Origin: Hippopus hippopus
Lineage: Eukaryota > Mollusca > Bivalvia > Cardiida > Cardiidae
DNA length: 64,000 nucleotides
Direction of reading: 5' to 3'
NCBI GenBank assembly: GCA_946811185.2
Contig: OX328096.1
Span: 23,377,881 to 23,441,880 of the forward strand
The notes below the pieces were generated by a model. The model was not told the origin of the DNA and ran no database searches. It was given only the letters and a program-made list of their open reading frames with translations. This document shows, one piece after another, positions 63,517 through 64,000 of this stretch. The stretch's first letter is position 1; the number at the start of each line of letters is the position of its first letter. The position numbers and the translations under genes were made by a program.

Positions 63517-64000
63517 CTATACAAGACATGTAATTAGACTTGTATGCCATCTCGAAGCTTTGGTATTCGGAGCTGGACTATTCTCCAGTGCAGTAACCCT
63601 GTCTTTTAGGGTGGCCATTTCTATTGCAGCAAGACGTTGCTCGACGAGAGTTAGGCGCTGGCTAGTTATGTAGTCAGTGACAGATTGTGTTTGTAAGTTA
63701 CGCGATTTTTCACCACAAGTACATTCTGAAGCTAGTGAGTTTGATACATTTATCTCTTTAATCTTCTGTTCTAGATTAATGATATAGGCCCTGGCAGTGG
63801 CTAATTTTTTTGAAATTTCATCAAGATCTTGTTCTTTTTTCTTCAGTTCGTTTTCTTTTCGTTGGATTTTTTTATATTGTTCACTTAATATTATGAGATC
63901 TTCTTGATGAAGGGTTTCTGTATTAGTGCTGATATCCTGTGAGATTGTCTTATTACATGGAATACCATTTTTACTTTTTATTTTGCCAGGAGATCTGCTA
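63517..64000 (-). CDS. Coiled-coil ORF running off the right edge, LINE ORF1-like
   Basis: The minus-strand frame is open from the window edge to a TAG at 63519-63517, about 160 codons, with no start inside. It reads ...NELKKKEQDLDEISKKLATA, YIINLEQKIKEIN, SECTCGEKSRNLQTQSV, QRLTLVEQRLAAIEMATLKD, VTALENSPAP. The heptad-like helices match a coiled coil of the kind found in non-LTR ORF1 proteins. It lies upstream, on the same strand, of the RT relic. A host coiled-coil exon is the alternative. Confidence 0.5.
   Translation of the reverse strand, partial: SRSPGKIKSKNGIPCNKTISQDISTNTETLHQEDLIILSEQYKKIQRKENELKKKEQDLDEISKKLATARAYIINLEQKIKEINVSNSLASECTCGEKSRNLQTQSVTDYITSQRLTLVEQRLAAIEMATLKDRVTALENSPAPNTKASRWHTSLITCLV

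Overview
The window is repeat-dense, AT-rich animal DNA, most likely from a bivalve mollusc. The reasons are the two recovered genes (spliced animal genes with long introns) and several repeat types I associate with clam and mussel genomes: tandem-core elements opening near 'CAAGAGGGCCATGATGGCC', palindromic MITEs, and tRNA-headed SINEs. Species cannot be assigned by reading alone. There is no bacterial-type gene layout, operon, CRISPR array or rRNA.

Two host genes can be reconstructed, both on the minus strand and both in exons too small to stand out as ORFs. At the left edge are the first two coding exons (3052-3243 and 556-665) of a survivin/BIRC5-like single-BIR protein, whose 3' exons lie outside the window. 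From 34802 to 56202 is a complete three-exon gene for a 167-residue four-pass membrane protein that I recognise as MOSMO (modulator of Smoothened); its introns are about 6.9 and 14.0 kb.

Everything else I can recognise is mobile or repetitive DNA. 3.3-10.6 kb: a foldback-like structure with inverted arms of roughly 200-bp monomers, filled with nested repeats. 11.6-19.4 kb: palindromic MITEs, SINEs, and a cluster of elements that each begin and end in TTAA. 19.4-26.4 kb: a 162-bp satellite arranged as dimers, the first arrays of a 145-bp repeat, and a Tc1 relic. 26.8-30.8 kb: a decayed mariner interrupted by a 2.3-kb hAT-like element with a clear 8-bp target duplication. 31-47.6 kb: further 145-bp-repeat elements and a second element type with the same terminal design, all in one orientation, mostly inside MOSMO introns. 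48-53.1 kb: a second mariner split into pieces by several insertions. 54-58.9 kb: a TTAA element, a TIR element with inverted 20-bp repeat arms, MOSMO exon 1 and a SINE. 59.5-64 kb: a non-LTR retrotransposon whose endonuclease segment is inverted relative to its reverse transcriptase.

The most informative pattern is a MITE family (called family A here) of about 22 copies. It has TTAA at both ends, a 14-bp terminal inverted repeat and a 65-bp near-perfect palindromic core. Copies sit inside other repeats, abut each other sharing one TTAA, and in one case can be compared with an unoccupied copy of the same host repeat. This points to a piggyBac-type (TTAA-targeting) mechanism, although no transposase for it is seen here.
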